Assembly (NCBI GenBank): GCA_012520915.1
Contig: JAAYNJ010000019.1
Span: forward strand, 48,961 to 112,960
Reading direction: 5' to 3'
DNA: 64,000 nucleotides
Origin: Oscillospiraceae bacterium
Lineage (GTDB): Bacteria > Bacillota > Clostridia > Oscillospirales > Ruminococcaceae
The notes under the pieces were generated by a model, which worked only from the letters and a program-made list of their open reading frames with translations, was not told where the DNA came from and made no database searches. Of this stretch, positions 44,187 through 54,056 are shown one piece after another; positions within the stretch are counted from its first letter, which is position 1; each line of letters opens with the position of its first letter. A program made the position numbers and the translations under genes.

Positions 44187-45158
44187 TTACTGAAGTTTCA
44201 CGCGCGGGTCGACGATACCGTAAGTGATGTCGGCCGCAAGGTTGCCTATGACAAAGAAGACGGCAAAGAACCAGTTAATCGTTATAACCATCATATAATC
44301 TCTTGCGGAAAGCGCCTTTATAAGAACTCTGCCGAGTCCGTCCCAGGCGAATACCGTTTCGGTGATGGGGGAGCCCACGAACATAGAGAATATAGACCCT
44401 ATTAAAATTGTGGAAACGGGGATAAGGGCATTTCTGAACGCGTGGGAATATACGACAACCCTCTCGCTTAAGCCTTTTGAGCGCGCCGTTCTTATATAAT
44501 CCTGATTGAGCGCGTCTATCATGGCGTTTCGGACATAGCGTATCGTTCCGGCTATTCCGATTATGGTGAGTGTGATGGCGGGAAGGGCGGCGTGATTCAG
44601 ATACGCCCAAAAGTAATCCATCCCGGATAAAAGCTGAGCGTTCGGCAGACCGCCGATTGGAAACCATCTGAGGGTTATGCCGAATATGTATATTAGAGAT
44701 ATGCCGACAAAGAAGGCGGGCATGGAATAGGTGATAAGCGAAAAAACCTGCCAAAAATTGTCGAACAGAGAAAACCGTTTGGTGGCGCACCGTATGCCCA
44801 CCGGAATAACTATTCCCAACTGAAGAATAGTCACTATTATATTGAGATAGAGGGTGTTCTTTATGGGAGCTTTAATGGCGTCTTTGACCGGCCTGTTATA
44901 GTTTGATGAATGACCGAAATCGCCTTGGAACATATTTACTATCCAGCGGAAATACTGTTCGGGCAGCGATTTGTTGAGTCCCAGTTTTATATACATCCTC
45001 TCGTACTGTATTTTGTCCTGTTCGGGCGACAGACCCGGGGGGATCATCCTCCTGACAGGGTCGCCGGGTACTTTTTTAACTATTCCGAAAAGCAATATCG
45101 AAATACATATGAATACCGGAATGACCGAAACCAGTCTCTTTATAAAATATCGAAACAC
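44187..45158 (-). CDS. oppB: Oligopeptide ABC transporter permease OppB
   Basis: This 323-residue protein has six transmembrane helices. The N-terminal MFRYFIKRLVSVIPVFICISILLFGIVKKVPGD is typical of OppB/DppB, and the coupling loop RTARSKGLSERVVVYSHAFRNALIPV contains the EAA-like motif. Length is normal, without the kind of insertion seen in oppC. It forms the pore with OppC. It lies 12 bp upstream of oppC (in operon direction) and is separated from oppA by 109 bp that contain a terminator hairpin. Confidence 0.93.
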   Translation of the reverse strand: MFRYFIKRLVSVIPVFICISILLFGIVKKVPGDPVRRMIPPGLSPEQDKIQYERMYIKLGLNKSLPEQYFRWIVNMFQGDFGHSSNYNRPVKDAIKAPIKNTLYLNIIVTILQLGIVIPVGIRCATKRFSLFDNFWQVFSLITYSMPAFFVGISLIYIFGITLRWFPIGGLPNAQLLSGMDYFWAYLNHAALPAITLTIIGIAGTIRYVRNAMIDALNQDYIRTARSKGLSERVVVYSHAFRNALIPVSTILIGSIFSMFVGSPITETVFAWDGLGRVLIKALSARDYMMVITINWFFAVFFVIGNLAADITYGIVDPRVKLQ

Positions 45159-45205
45159 TTGTCGTTTCCTCCGAAGTTGGAAATTGCACGGGCTGATAAA
45201 GGTTT

Positions 45206-45240
45206 AAAAACGGGAGGAGGATAGAGTCATCCCCCTCCCG
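45206..45240 (-). terminator. Intercistronic terminator between oppA and oppB
   Basis: On the minus strand CGGGAGGGGG can pair with CCTCCTCCCG and is followed by GTTTTTAAAC. Partial termination here would make the binding protein more abundant than the membrane components. Confidence 0.8.
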
Positions 45241-45267
45241 CTTGTAGTGTTAAGCCGTTAGACGAAC

Positions 45268-47178
45268 TTAATCTGCCGGGCGAACCTTGCAAATCTGCAT
45301 TGCGAAATCTGAGAACGGAGTGGTTTCCACGCCGGTGATTCTTGTGCTGTATACGTCGAAGTATTCGTTGGAGTAGAGAGGTATTGTCGGCATAAGTTCG
45401 TTTATTCTAACCTGATATTCTACCCAGATATCCGCATAGGTATCTTTCTCTTCGGGATCAACGCTTCTCATCCTGACAATGAGTTCGTCAAGCTCGGGAT
45501 CGGAGAGCTGGTTGGAGTTCATCCAGGTTCCGAGATATGCGCTGTGGTTTGAGTAGTAGGGATCGAATACGGGGTTAAATCCGGTTGCGAGGTTGAAAGA
45601 GTTGTAGTAGCGGTCGTCGTCGCTCTTCTTAAATCCATAGTAGAAGTGGTCGAGCAATTTGTCGAAGTCGCTTTTTTCCACGTCAAACTTAAGTCCTGCG
45701 AGAGGCGCGTTTGCCATGTACTGGATTTCGATAATATCGGTAACTTCGTTTTTATCGGTTCCGAGGTGGTGGATTGTAAAGACGTCGCCTTTTGCGTTGT
45801 GGCGGAGATATGTTCCGTCGGAGTTTGCTTTGGATTTGTCAAACGGGGTCTTTCCGTCCGCTTCGAATTTCCACTCGGTTTGGTCGAAAAACTCGTTTGC
45901 GGCGTCGATGGAGAAGGAGATAGGTTTGAGCTGTTCTTCTATCTCGGCCTGGCGCTCCTGATACATCCACTGTGCATAGCCGTATTCGGCGTTGACCGTT
46001 CCGCCGTATCCGCCGAGAACGTAGTCAAGAACTTCACTGCGGTCTATGAGGCTTGCCATACCCCAACGCACGTTGGGATCAACTGTTGGACCCCAATCAC
46101 AGGGCATTGAAATGAAGCCGTAACCGGCTCTCAGATAGCTGTTGAGTTCCGCAGTGTCGGACGCCTTGGCGGCTTCAATCTTCGCGCCTTCAATTACTCC
46201 GGTAACGAGATCGAGTTCGCCCGCGATAACCTGCTCAACATCGGTATCCGTGTTGACTGATTTGATTACTATGTTTTTGAACTTCGGCAGTTCGCCGTCA
46301 AGATCGCCCTTGAAGTTTTCGTTTACTGTGAGGGTGACTATCTGGTTTTCAAAGCTGACGAATTTGTAGGGTCCGCAGGTCACTGTCGGTGCAAAACGCT
46401 CTTCCGTGGAAACTCTTTCAAGAGCCGCAAGAAGATCGTCCACGCCTGTGATCTTGGAACCTTCTTCGGTTGTTTCGATGCTTGCACCCGGAATCCATGA
46501 TTCCATAGCGAGCGGGCCGACACTTACCGCGCTGGACTCATAGAAGTACGGCAGGTTGACTTTGTCGATTGTCAAAGAAAACTCATAATCGCCGAGAAGT
46601 TTGACACCTGCAAAATAGTCGACGAGTTCGAGGTCGCCGTCATAGGGGACTTCTTTATCATTTTCATCGAGCTTGGTGTAGGGCGTGTGGTATTCGTTGT
46701 ATCCAACGAGGAAGTCGCCGGCTGAGCTGGATGCGCCTACTTCGGCCCATTCACGGCTTGCGCCGACCAGCATTGAAAAGACGTAGTCCGCGGCTGTAAT
46801 GGGGGAACCGTCGTTCCACTTGAGATCGTCAAAAATCTTAAATGTGTAGGTTTTATTGCCGTCGGCATCGGTTTCGGTTTCGTAGCTCTCGAGGACAACA
46901 TCGTTAAATACGAGCTCTCCCGCGGGAGTAGTTTCGATTGTTCCGTAGTAGCCGCCTGTGAGATTCTTAACGTATCTGTCATAGGAGCTGTTTCCGAAGT
47001 CCCAGATGAAGTCGCCTGTGATTTCGGGAGTACCTACTACCAGGGTGTCTCTGTCCCTTTCCTGTTTCGGTTCTTCCGATACGACGGGTTCATCCGTTTT
47101 GGGTTCTTCTTTTTTTCCGCACGCTGCAATTGATAAAACAAGCACAAGTGCGAGAAGAACTGCTAATAATTTTTTCAT
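45268..47178 (-). CDS. oppA: Oligopeptide-binding lipoprotein OppA
   Basis: This 636-residue protein has a lipoprotein signal (MKKLLAVLLALVLVLSIAAC with Cys20 as the lipidation site), a short charged linker and a family 5 solute-binding domain (FKIFDDLKWNDGSPITAADYVFS; VRWGMASLIDRSEV). It is anchored to the outer face of the membrane and delivers peptides to OppB/C. It is somewhat longer than average (about 540-600). It is the first gene of the operon, with a consensus promoter 80-110 bp upstream and a terminator directly behind. A GGAGGG site precedes the ATG. Confidence 0.92.
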   Translation of the reverse strand: MKKLLAVLLALVLVLSIAACGKKEEPKTDEPVVSEEPKQERDRDTLVVGTPEITGDFIWDFGNSSYDRYVKNLTGGYYGTIETTPAGELVFNDVVLESYETETDADGNKTYTFKIFDDLKWNDGSPITAADYVFSMLVGASREWAEVGASSSAGDFLVGYNEYHTPYTKLDENDKEVPYDGDLELVDYFAGVKLLGDYEFSLTIDKVNLPYFYESSAVSVGPLAMESWIPGASIETTEEGSKITGVDDLLAALERVSTEERFAPTVTCGPYKFVSFENQIVTLTVNENFKGDLDGELPKFKNIVIKSVNTDTDVEQVIAGELDLVTGVIEGAKIEAAKASDTAELNSYLRAGYGFISMPCDWGPTVDPNVRWGMASLIDRSEVLDYVLGGYGGTVNAEYGYAQWMYQERQAEIEEQLKPISFSIDAANEFFDQTEWKFEADGKTPFDKSKANSDGTYLRHNAKGDVFTIHHLGTDKNEVTDIIEIQYMANAPLAGLKFDVEKSDFDKLLDHFYYGFKKSDDDRYYNSFNLATGFNPVFDPYYSNHSAYLGTWMNSNQLSDPELDELIVRMRSVDPEEKDTYADIWVEYQVRINELMPTIPLYSNEYFDVYSTRITGVETTPFSDFAMQICKVRPAD

Positions 47179-47257
47179 TCATTCCCTCCTGTTTATTATT
47201 TGTTTATATCTTGTTGTCTAATTTGCACAATTATGCATTTTAACAAAAGTAATAACA

Positions 47258-47286
47258 ATTATATGGTTAATATATAAACCTGTCAA
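47258..47286 (-). promoter_or_regulatory. Consensus sigma-A promoter of oppA
   Basis: On the minus strand TTGACA and TATAAT match the consensus exactly with 17-bp spacing. The transcript would start about 70 bp before the oppA ATG. The remaining spacer 47287-47480 is AT-rich and shows no gene. Confidence 0.85.
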
Positions 47287-47479
47287 GAATAAAGACAGAT
47301 GAACTGACAAAGAAATATCAAAGAATTGCGAAATTTACATAAAAAAGTTAAAAATTGCGTGATTTATGAAAGAAGCGGTATCCGTTCTCCAATATTTAAT
47401 TGTACAAAAATAAGGTTACATTGTAGTTACATATTATAAATAAATACCTTTTATATAAGAATAGAAGCGCAGAAGTTAA

Positions 47480-47820
47480 AAGCTCCTTTTCGATCCCTCG
47501 GAAGGCGCCTATAGGTAAAGTGCACTGTGAGTACCTGTGCTCTGTGAGTATGAGGGAGCTGGTTTCAAAGAAACCTGCCTGCACCCGCAGGGCACTTTAC
47601 TCGGTGAGTAAGGGAGAGATAAACACAAGACTCTATCTCTATTTCAAGCTTTAATCTATGATTTAATCTTTGATTTTCCCTCCCCCCGGCTCGGCTCCGC
47701 CGACCCACCCCACCCTCTCGTACCCTCTGGGCACAGGTACTCACAGAGCACAGGTATCTGAGGGGGCTTTGGAGTTTTTTCTTAAGGTTTTAATTCGCTG
47801 CCAACCTGTTGCAGGTTTTA
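47480..47820 (+). repeat. Dispersed repeat block C
   Basis: Begins with a degenerate GGGAGCTGG/TTTCAAAGAAA hairpin unit interrupted by CTGTGAGTACCTGTGCTCTGTGAG-type tandem inserts. It continues with the ATAAACAC...CTTTAATC tail, then a CCCTCCCCCCGGCTCGGC unit containing inserted GCACAGGTACTCACAGAG units, closing with GAGGGGGCTTT. It ends with GCTGCCAACCTGTTGC, a motif also seen at 6041 and 50707. No coding sequence. Confidence 0.75.
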
Positions 47821-47954
47821 AATAGAACAATAAAAAAGACATTATGGATTTATTTTTAGTTAAATGATACAATTACCGTGATTATGTGCTTTTTTGCATT
47901 TTCCGCGACATAATTTCATATTCGTATAAGAGCAAACGAGTGAACGGAGCGCTT

Positions 47955-49934
47955 ATGGAAACGAAAAAAAGGATTTTTTCAATATTTCTGACATTGAGTA
48001 TTTTACTTATGCTTCTGCCGATGGAGGTCTTCGCGGCGGGGGATATATACTATGTAAAGCAGGGCGGAGCGGGAGACGGCTCAAGTTGGGCTAACGCCTC
48101 GTCGGATTTGAACGGTATGATTGCAGCCGCCGGTATAAACGACCAGGTCTGGGTAGCCGCGGGGACTTATAATCCGGGTGGCAGTGCTGCGGACACCTTT
48201 ACTTTGAAAAAGGGCGTAAAGGTTTACGGCGGGTTTCCCAGCGATGGAGGAGAGTTCTCCGAACGCGACTGGGCAACGCACGTGACCACTCTGAGCGGCG
48301 AAAACACGAACTACCACGTCGTAACGGGCCAAGCGGACGCGACCTCCGACGACACTCGTCTGGACGGTTTTATTATAAAGGCCGGCAAGGCAAACGGTTC
48401 CGGCGACAATATGTACGGCGCCGGGATGTTCAATGACAATTCCAGTCCGACCGTTGCGAACTGCCTCTTTACGTCAAACAATGCGGATGGCAGCGGCGGC
48501 GGGATGTACAACAAGAACTCCAGCCCGACAGTGGAAAACTGCACCTTCTTCAACAACACAGCTACGTATGACGGCGGTGGGATTTCCAACTATGCGTATG
48601 GCGGCTCCACCTGCGAACCTGTTATTTCGAACTGCGATTTCTACAACAATAGCACAAATTTCGGCGCCGGGATTTATAATTTTAGGTCAAACCCTGCTGT
48701 GGCGAACTGCATTTTCTCCGGAAACACGGCGAATGATTGTGGCGGAGGGATTTATAACATTGAATCGGATCCGACGATTGTGAACTGCACTTTCTCCGGA
48801 AACACGGCGATAGATGGTGGCGGGATGCATAATGATGAATCCGACCCTTCTGTGGTGAATTGTACTTTATGCGAAAACACGGCGACGAGTGGCAGCGGCG
48901 GCGGAATGTGCAGCAGCAACAACGCCAGTCCGACGCTTGCGAACACCATATTTTGGAACAACACCGCCCCCGCCGGCCAGGGTCCGGATATTTATCAGGA
49001 CGGCGGAACCCTCGACCTGAAAAACTGTGTGGTTGACTTGGATAACAAGTACAATTCCGCAAACAATCCGACTTTGAACCAAACGAATGTCATTAAAACC
49101 GACCCGAAGCTTATTCCGCTGGACAAAAACGGCAACATCGAGGCTAACCCTGCAAACGCTTATATTTTCGGTCTCGGACAGGACAGTTCCGCGTTCAATG
49201 CGGGGCTTGCCGTCGGAGTAATGGTCAATGCTGTTGCCGTTCCCAACACGGATCAGCGCGGCATCGCCAGACCGCAGGGAGCGGGAGTTGACATCGGCGC
49301 ATTTGAAGCGGTTTTATATACCGTAACTTACGATAATAACGGCGGAAACGGCACCATGACGCCCGGAAATGCACCCGTGGGTGCGCCGTTTGAACTGCCG
49401 GCATGCACATTTACAGCTCCGACAGGGAAACTGTTTATGACCTGGGCGATAGGTAGTGCGGGCAGCGCCACTACTGTGGATGCGGGCACCGGATATACCT
49501 TTACTGGGGATACTACGGTTTATGCCGTATATAGAGACAGCGTATCCCGACTGTACGCGCAATGGACCAAGGGAACGAGCGCAACCGCCGATTTAATATC
49601 GGATGCCGATTTTGCGGATTTCCAGTATGTGATGGTGGATGATAACGTGGTGGATCCGCTCAATTATTTTGCCAGCCCAGGCTCGACAAAAATCGCCTTT
49701 AGAGCCAACTTCCTCGAGACTTTGTCGGTAGGATTGCACCCGGTGAATATAGTGTCCGGCACGGGTATCACCTACGGCATACTTGAAATCAAAGCGGCGC
49801 CTCCTCCAACTACCTCCGTACCGAAAACGGGCGACGGCATGGGGATATACACCCTTCCCGCTCTCATGCTCCTTTCTGCGGGTACGATAATCCTGCTTGC
49901 CCGCAGGAGAAAGGCATCGCAGAAAAGCGATTAG
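47955..49934 (+). CDS. Beta-helix surface protein with sortase-type anchor, copy 1
   Basis: 659 residues. Signal peptide (METKKRIFSIFLTLSILLMLLPMEVFAAG), then a pectate-lyase-like parallel beta-helix (about 35-310) built from repeats of the form SPTVANCxFxxNxAxxxGGGxxN. A linker follows, then a Listeria/Bacteroides-type repeat (TVTYDNNGGNGTMTPGNAPVGAPFELP, about 455-540). The C-terminus is a sorting signal: VPKTGDG, a hydrophobic stretch, and RRRKASQ. The wall-anchored protein probably binds host or polysaccharide ligands. I placed the start at the ATG beginning the signal peptide; an in-frame start at 47886 is possible. It is a close paralogue of the next surface gene, with shared promoter-proximal and terminator sequence. 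Confidence 0.85.
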   Translation: METKKRIFSIFLTLSILLMLLPMEVFAAGDIYYVKQGGAGDGSSWANASSDLNGMIAAAGINDQVWVAAGTYNPGGSAADTFTLKKGVKVYGGFPSDGGEFSERDWATHVTTLSGENTNYHVVTGQADATSDDTRLDGFIIKAGKANGSGDNMYGAGMFNDNSSPTVANCLFTSNNADGSGGGMYNKNSSPTVENCTFFNNTATYDGGGISNYAYGGSTCEPVISNCDFYNNSTNFGAGIYNFRSNPAVANCIFSGNTANDCGGGIYNIESDPTIVNCTFSGNTAIDGGGMHNDESDPSVVNCTLCENTATSGSGGGMCSSNNASPTLANTIFWNNTAPAGQGPDIYQDGGTLDLKNCVVDLDNKYNSANNPTLNQTNVIKTDPKLIPLDKNGNIEANPANAYIFGLGQDSSAFNAGLAVGVMVNAVAVPNTDQRGIARPQGAGVDIGAFEAVLYTVTYDNNGGNGTMTPGNAPVGAPFELPACTFTAPTGKLFMTWAIGSAGSATTVDAGTGYTFTGDTTVYAVYRDSVSRLYAQWTKGTSATADLISDADFADFQYVMVDDNVVDPLNYFASPGSTKIAFRANFLETLSVGLHPVNIVSGTGITYGILEIKAAPPPTTSVPKTGDGMGIYTLPALMLLSAGTIILLARRRKASQKSD

Positions 49935-49963
49935 TTTAAAGTAAATTTAAGAGTTTAAACAGC

Positions 49964-50003
49964 AACCCGTCAATGCAAAAAACTGCATTGACGGGTTTAT
50001 TTT
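49964..50003 (+). terminator. Terminator of surface gene copy 1
   Basis: AACCCGTCAATGC pairs with GCATTGACGGGTT, followed by TATTTTTT. The same stem follows copy 2. Confidence 0.9.
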
Positions 50004-50029
50004 TTACTGAAGCTTTGGTGTTCTGATTT

Positions 50030-50735
50030 CCCTCCCTCCGTCACAGCTTAGCTGTGCCACATCCCCCGCGTTCACAGAGCACAGGTACCCACAGGGCACA
50101 GGTACCCGCAGGGCAAAGTGCCCCAGAGGGCACAGGCAGTCTGAGTGGGGCTTTATATTTTCTTAGGCTCCCTCTATTCGAGGGAGCTGGTTTCGAAGAA
50201 ACCTGAGGGAGAGATAAACACTAAACTTCATCTCTATTTCAAGCGTTAATCTATAACTTATTCTTTGATTTTCCCTCCCTCCGTCACAGCGAAGCTGTGC
50301 CACCTCCCCCATCTGGAGGAGGCTTTTAATTAATGCCAACATTAGAGCGAAATTTTCATTTTATAAAACATCTAAACTGCTTCGGCGTTTAGAAAAGTTC
50401 TCGGTGAGGCTTTATGTATCTTCGTTATTTGATAAATAGTCTTTGACTTTATCTGATATTAAATTCAATTACTGTCCCAGTTAGAACTTTTCAGCCGAAG
50501 ATTTTAATCCGTTTAGGGGTATGGGGAGAGTCGGAACTCCCCATGTTTTGCTTACTTTTGCAATCAAAAGTATGAATAATTTCTCCCTCCCTCGTCAGGA
50601 CAAACTGTGCTTCGTTGTTTTTTCACTCCCCCCGATATGACTTTCGTCATATCACCCCCCTCGTGGCTGAGGGGGGCTTTATAGCGGTTCGCTAAAGGGT
50701 TAGCTTCGCTGCCAACCTGTTGCGGGCTTTAAATG
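50030..50735 (+). repeat. Dispersed repeat blocks D (multiple units between the two surface genes)
   Basis: Contents in order: a CCTCCCTCCGTCACAGC unit with four or five tandem ACAGGTACCCACAGGGC-type inserts (50065-50130); the GGGAGCTGG/TTTCGAAGAAA hairpin unit (50162-50280); a second CCGTCACAGCGAAGCTGTGCC unit (50275-50325); an AT-rich stretch with AATCAAAAGTATGAA (50560-50580); and a CGTCAGGACAAACTG/CCCCCCGATATGAC unit ending GAGGGGGGCTTT (50583-50682). The last part carries GCTGCCAACCTGTTGC. I see no gene in 50004-50865. Confidence 0.75.
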
Positions 50736-50865
50736 GAACAATAAAAAAGACATTATGGATTTATTTATAGTTAAATGATACAATTACCGTGATTATTTGC
50801 TTTTAAGCACTTTCCGCGACAAAATGTCATATTCGTATAAGAGCAAACGAGAGAACGGAGCGCTT

Positions 50866-52692
50866 ATGGAAACGAAAAAAAGAATTTTTTCAATATTTCT
50901 TACGCTGAGCATTTTACTTATGCTCCTGCCGATGGAGGTCTTCGCGGCGGGAGAAACATACTACGTAAAAGAAACTGAGTCGGGTTCAGGAAACGGCTCA
51001 AGCTGGGCTAACGCCTCTTCGGATTTGAACGGTATGATTACAGCCGCCGGTATAAATGATCAGGTCTGGGTTGCCGCAGGGACTTACATTCCGGGCACTA
51101 ATCCGGGTGACACCTTTACTTTGAAAAAGGGCGTAAAGGTCTACGGCGGATTTCCCATCGATGGAGGAGAGTTGTCCGAACGCGACTGGGTAGCGAACGC
51201 AACTGTTCTCTGCGGCGTTAATATCAACAACCACGTCGTGACGGGAGCAACGGATGCGACTCCCGACGACACTCGTCTGGACGGCTTTATTATAGAGGTC
51301 GGCTCGGCAAGCGGTTCCGGCGACGAAGTGTACGGAGGCGGGATGTTCAATAAAAACTCCAGCCCGACTGTTGCGAACTGCACCTTTAGGGGAAATTATG
51401 CGCAAGTCGGCGGTGGTATGTACAACGAAAATTCCAGCCCTGTGGTGATGAACTGCACCTTTACAGACAACATAGCGGCTTCCGGCGGCGGCGGGATGTT
51501 CAACAACATCTCCAGCAACCCTATTATTATAAACTGCACTTTCTCCGGAAACAAAGCTACAAATTCTGCTTCTGCCGGCGGCGGTATGTGTAATCAAGCC
51601 TCCGACCCGACGGTAATTAACTGCACCTTTTCCGACAACACGACGGGATTTTCCGGCGGCGGGATGTACAGCTGCTTCACCGCCAGTCCGACGCTTGCGA
51701 ACACCATATTTTGGAACAACACCGCTCCCGCCGGTCAGGGTCCGGAAATCTATCAGGACGGCGGAACCCTTACCCTAAAAAACTGCGTGGTTGACTTGGA
51801 TAACAAGTACAATTCTGCAAACAATCCGACTTTGAACCAAACGAATGTCATTAAAACCGACCCGAAGCTTATTCCGCTGGACAGGAATGGAAACCTCACA
51901 GCGAATCCGGCCGAATTTTGGATCTACGCTCTCGGACAGGACAGTTCCGCGATTAACGCGGGGCTTGCCGTCGGAGAAATGGTCAATGCTGTTGCCGTTC
52001 CCAATACGGACCAACGCGGCATCGCCAGACCGCAGGGAGCGGGGGTTGACATCGGCGCATTTGAAGCGTTTATACATACCATAACTTACGATAATAACGG
52101 CGGCGAAGGAACCATGACGCCCGGAAATGCACCCGTAGGAAAGCCGTTTAAATTGCCTGCTTGCACATTTATAGCCCCGACGGGGAAACTGTTTATGACC
52201 TGGGCGATAGGCAGTGCGGGCAGTGCGACTACGGCGGATGCGGGCACAACATATACCTTTGCCGGGGATACCACGGTCTATGCCGTATATAGAGACAGCG
52301 TATCCCGACTGTATGCGCAATGGACCAAGGGAACGAGCGCAACCGCCGATTTCATATCGGATGCCGATCTTACGGATTTCCTATATGTGATGGTGGATGA
52401 TAACGTGGTGGATCCGGTCTACTATGACGCCACTGCAGGCTCGACAAAAATCGCCTTTAGAGCCAACTTCCTCGAGACTTTGTCGGTAGGATTGCACCCG
52501 GTGAATATAGTGTCCGGCACGGGTATCACCTACGGGATACTTGAAATAAAGGCGGCGCCTCCTCCAACTACCTCCGTGCCGAGAACGGGCGACGGAATGG
52601 GGATATACACCCTTCCTGCGCTCATGCTCCTTTCCGCAGGTACGATAATCCTGCTTGCCCGTAGGAGAAAAGCATCGCAGAAAAGCGATTAA
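50866..52692 (+). CDS. Beta-helix surface protein with sortase-type anchor, copy 2
   Basis: This 608-residue paralogue of the preceding surface protein has a nearly identical signal peptide, the same YYVK...GSGNGSSWANASSDLNGMI opening, a beta-helix region with fewer repeats (SSPTVANCTF, SSPVVMNCTF, SNPIIINCTFSGN, SDPTVINCTF), the same InlB-like repeat and a VPRTGDG sorting signal. Differences concentrate in the beta-helix repeats, while both ends are almost unchanged, so repeat loss or gain and recombination probably diversify the exposed part. About 50 bp upstream (50735-50800) is also shared with copy 1. It is probably displayed on the cell wall. Confidence 0.85.
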   Translation: METKKRIFSIFLTLSILLMLLPMEVFAAGETYYVKETESGSGNGSSWANASSDLNGMITAAGINDQVWVAAGTYIPGTNPGDTFTLKKGVKVYGGFPIDGGELSERDWVANATVLCGVNINNHVVTGATDATPDDTRLDGFIIEVGSASGSGDEVYGGGMFNKNSSPTVANCTFRGNYAQVGGGMYNENSSPVVMNCTFTDNIAASGGGGMFNNISSNPIIINCTFSGNKATNSASAGGGMCNQASDPTVINCTFSDNTTGFSGGGMYSCFTASPTLANTIFWNNTAPAGQGPEIYQDGGTLTLKNCVVDLDNKYNSANNPTLNQTNVIKTDPKLIPLDRNGNLTANPAEFWIYALGQDSSAINAGLAVGEMVNAVAVPNTDQRGIARPQGAGVDIGAFEAFIHTITYDNNGGEGTMTPGNAPVGKPFKLPACTFIAPTGKLFMTWAIGSAGSATTADAGTTYTFAGDTTVYAVYRDSVSRLYAQWTKGTSATADFISDADLTDFLYVMVDDNVVDPVYYDATAGSTKIAFRANFLETLSVGLHPVNIVSGTGITYGILEIKAAPPPTTSVPRTGDGMGIYTLPALMLLSAGTIILLARRRKASQKSD

Positions 52693-52719
52693 CATAAGGT
52701 AAATTAATAGTTTAATAGC

Positions 52720-52760
52720 AACCCGTCAATGCAAAAGAATGCATTGACGGGTTTATTTTT
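52720..52760 (+). terminator. Terminator of surface gene copy 2
   Basis: Same stem as after copy 1 (AACCCGTCAATGC/GCATTGACGGGTT) with TTTATTTTTT. Confidence 0.9.
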
Positions 52761-52784
52761 TCGCTGAAGTTTAAATCTTTATCT

Positions 52785-53320
52785 TAGGCTCCCTCGGACC
52801 CTGTACCCTCTGGGGCACTTTACTCGGAGAGTAAGGGAGTTTCAGCTGCAGAACTAAAGCGTGTTTTCCTGTCATTAATCTATCATCTAAATTCTACTGT
52901 TTTCCCTCCCTCCGTCACAGCGAAGCTGTGCCACCTCCCCCATCTGGAGGAGGCTTTTTGTGCTTCGCTCAAGGTTTAACGAGCGTGACCCTTTGCGAAG
53001 ACGAAAAGCAACGTAGCAAGTGAGAAGATGACAACGGTTTTTTTACAGGTTGTCGTCTTTAAACGGTGCGAAGTTTGCTTTGAGGAAACTCCCCCATGTT
53101 TTGCATACTTTTGCAATCAAAAGTATGAATAATTTCTCCCTCCGTCGTCAGAACAAACTGTGCTTCGCTCAAATCCGGCAATTTATTAAATATTGTTCTT
53201 CGCTTGTCCCTCCCTCCGTCACAGCGAAGCTGTGCCACCTCCCCCATCCGGTGGAGGCTTTTGATTTCCTTTTATCCTGGCTCCCCCGTACCTGCGGGGC
53301 ACAGATCTGGAGGGGGCTTT
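52785..53320 (+). repeat. Dispersed repeat blocks E
   Basis: A truncated GGCTCCCTC unit with GTACCCTCTGGGGCAC insert (52785-52840); two CCCTCCCTCCGTCACAGCGAAGCTGTGCC units closed by GGAGGAGGC and GGTGGAGGC (52903-52955, 53207-53260); AATCAAAAGTATGAA plus CGTCGTCAGAACAAACTG (53115-53165); and a terminal CTCCCCCGTACCTGCGGGGCACAG unit (53280-53320). I see no gene in 52761-53369. Confidence 0.75.
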
Positions 53321-53330
53321 ATAAACATAA

Positions 53331-53352
53331 AAAAGCTCCCGGTAACGGGAGC
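53331..53352 (-). terminator. Terminator of the lipoprotein gene
   Basis: GCTCCCG-GTAA-CGGGAGC; on the minus strand it is followed by TTTT and further T residues. Confidence 0.8.
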
Positions 53353-53369
53353 GTTAAAAGCTGAAATAA

Positions 53370-53987
53370 TTAATCTATTTCGAGGATTTCGGTTTCATAG
53401 AGGAACTCGTCGTTTAAGGCGTTTGAGACCCTGAGTCTGAAGGAAATCTTCTCTATCTCTTCGCCTCCGTTGTTTTCGTATTCCGTCCTCGGGAAGAAGA
53501 TGATAAGCGGTCTGTTGGTATCGGAGGGGACTTTTGAGAGGTAGCTTCCGTCATAGTCAAGACCGTTTGCGGTTATCCCGAAGGCTTCTATAAGAACGGG
53601 GATATTCGTCCTGTTTTCCGCCGACAAAACAAGATATCCGCCTATATCGTCGGTGTTTGCGCTGTTATAATAGACGGTCAAACCCTCCTCCGAAAAAAGC
53701 TCGTATACCTTCATGTCGTCGAAACTGTCGGCGAACATATCGCCGGAATCGGAATAGGGGTCAAGGTCAAAAGAGGGAACTTCGGAGATAAAATCATCCA
53801 TCAGCTCCTTTAACTCCTCTTCCTTCTCCTTTAATTTTTCTTTTAAGTCCTCAATCTGCTCCTCAAGGTCCTCGATTAAGATTTCCGGTCCTCCCTTTTT
53901 TATCTTGAAATCGCTTTCGAATTTTAAACAGGAGGAGAGGGAGACGGCCAATATAATTATGAGTAAAAGGGATAATAATTTTTTCAT
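53370..53987 (-). CDS. Lipoprotein with N-terminal coiled coil
   Basis: 205 residues. Lipoprotein signal MKKLLSLLLIIILAVSLSSC with Cys20 as the likely lipid site. A strongly charged coiled coil follows at about 36-67 (EDLEEQIEDLKEKLKEKEEEL), then a C-terminal beta-rich domain (GLTVYYNSANTDDIGGYLVLSAENRTNIPVLIEAFGI) resembling immunoglobulin-like extracellular folds. I do not recognise a family. It is alone in its orientation between the repeat blocks and the repressor pair, with its own terminator, and probably sits on the outer face of the membrane. Confidence 0.8.
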   Translation of the reverse strand: MKKLLSLLLIIILAVSLSSCLKFESDFKIKKGGPEILIEDLEEQIEDLKEKLKEKEEELKELMDDFISEVPSFDLDPYSDSGDMFADSFDDMKVYELFSEEGLTVYYNSANTDDIGGYLVLSAENRTNIPVLIEAFGITANGLDYDGSYLSKVPSDTNRPLIIFFPRTEYENNGGEEIEKISFRLRVSNALNDEFLYETEILEID

Positions 53988-54056
53988 ATCTTTACCTCGC
54001 TTAGGTAAGCGGATTAACCTATTTAATTATAGAACTCAAGAAAGAATAAATTGTGA

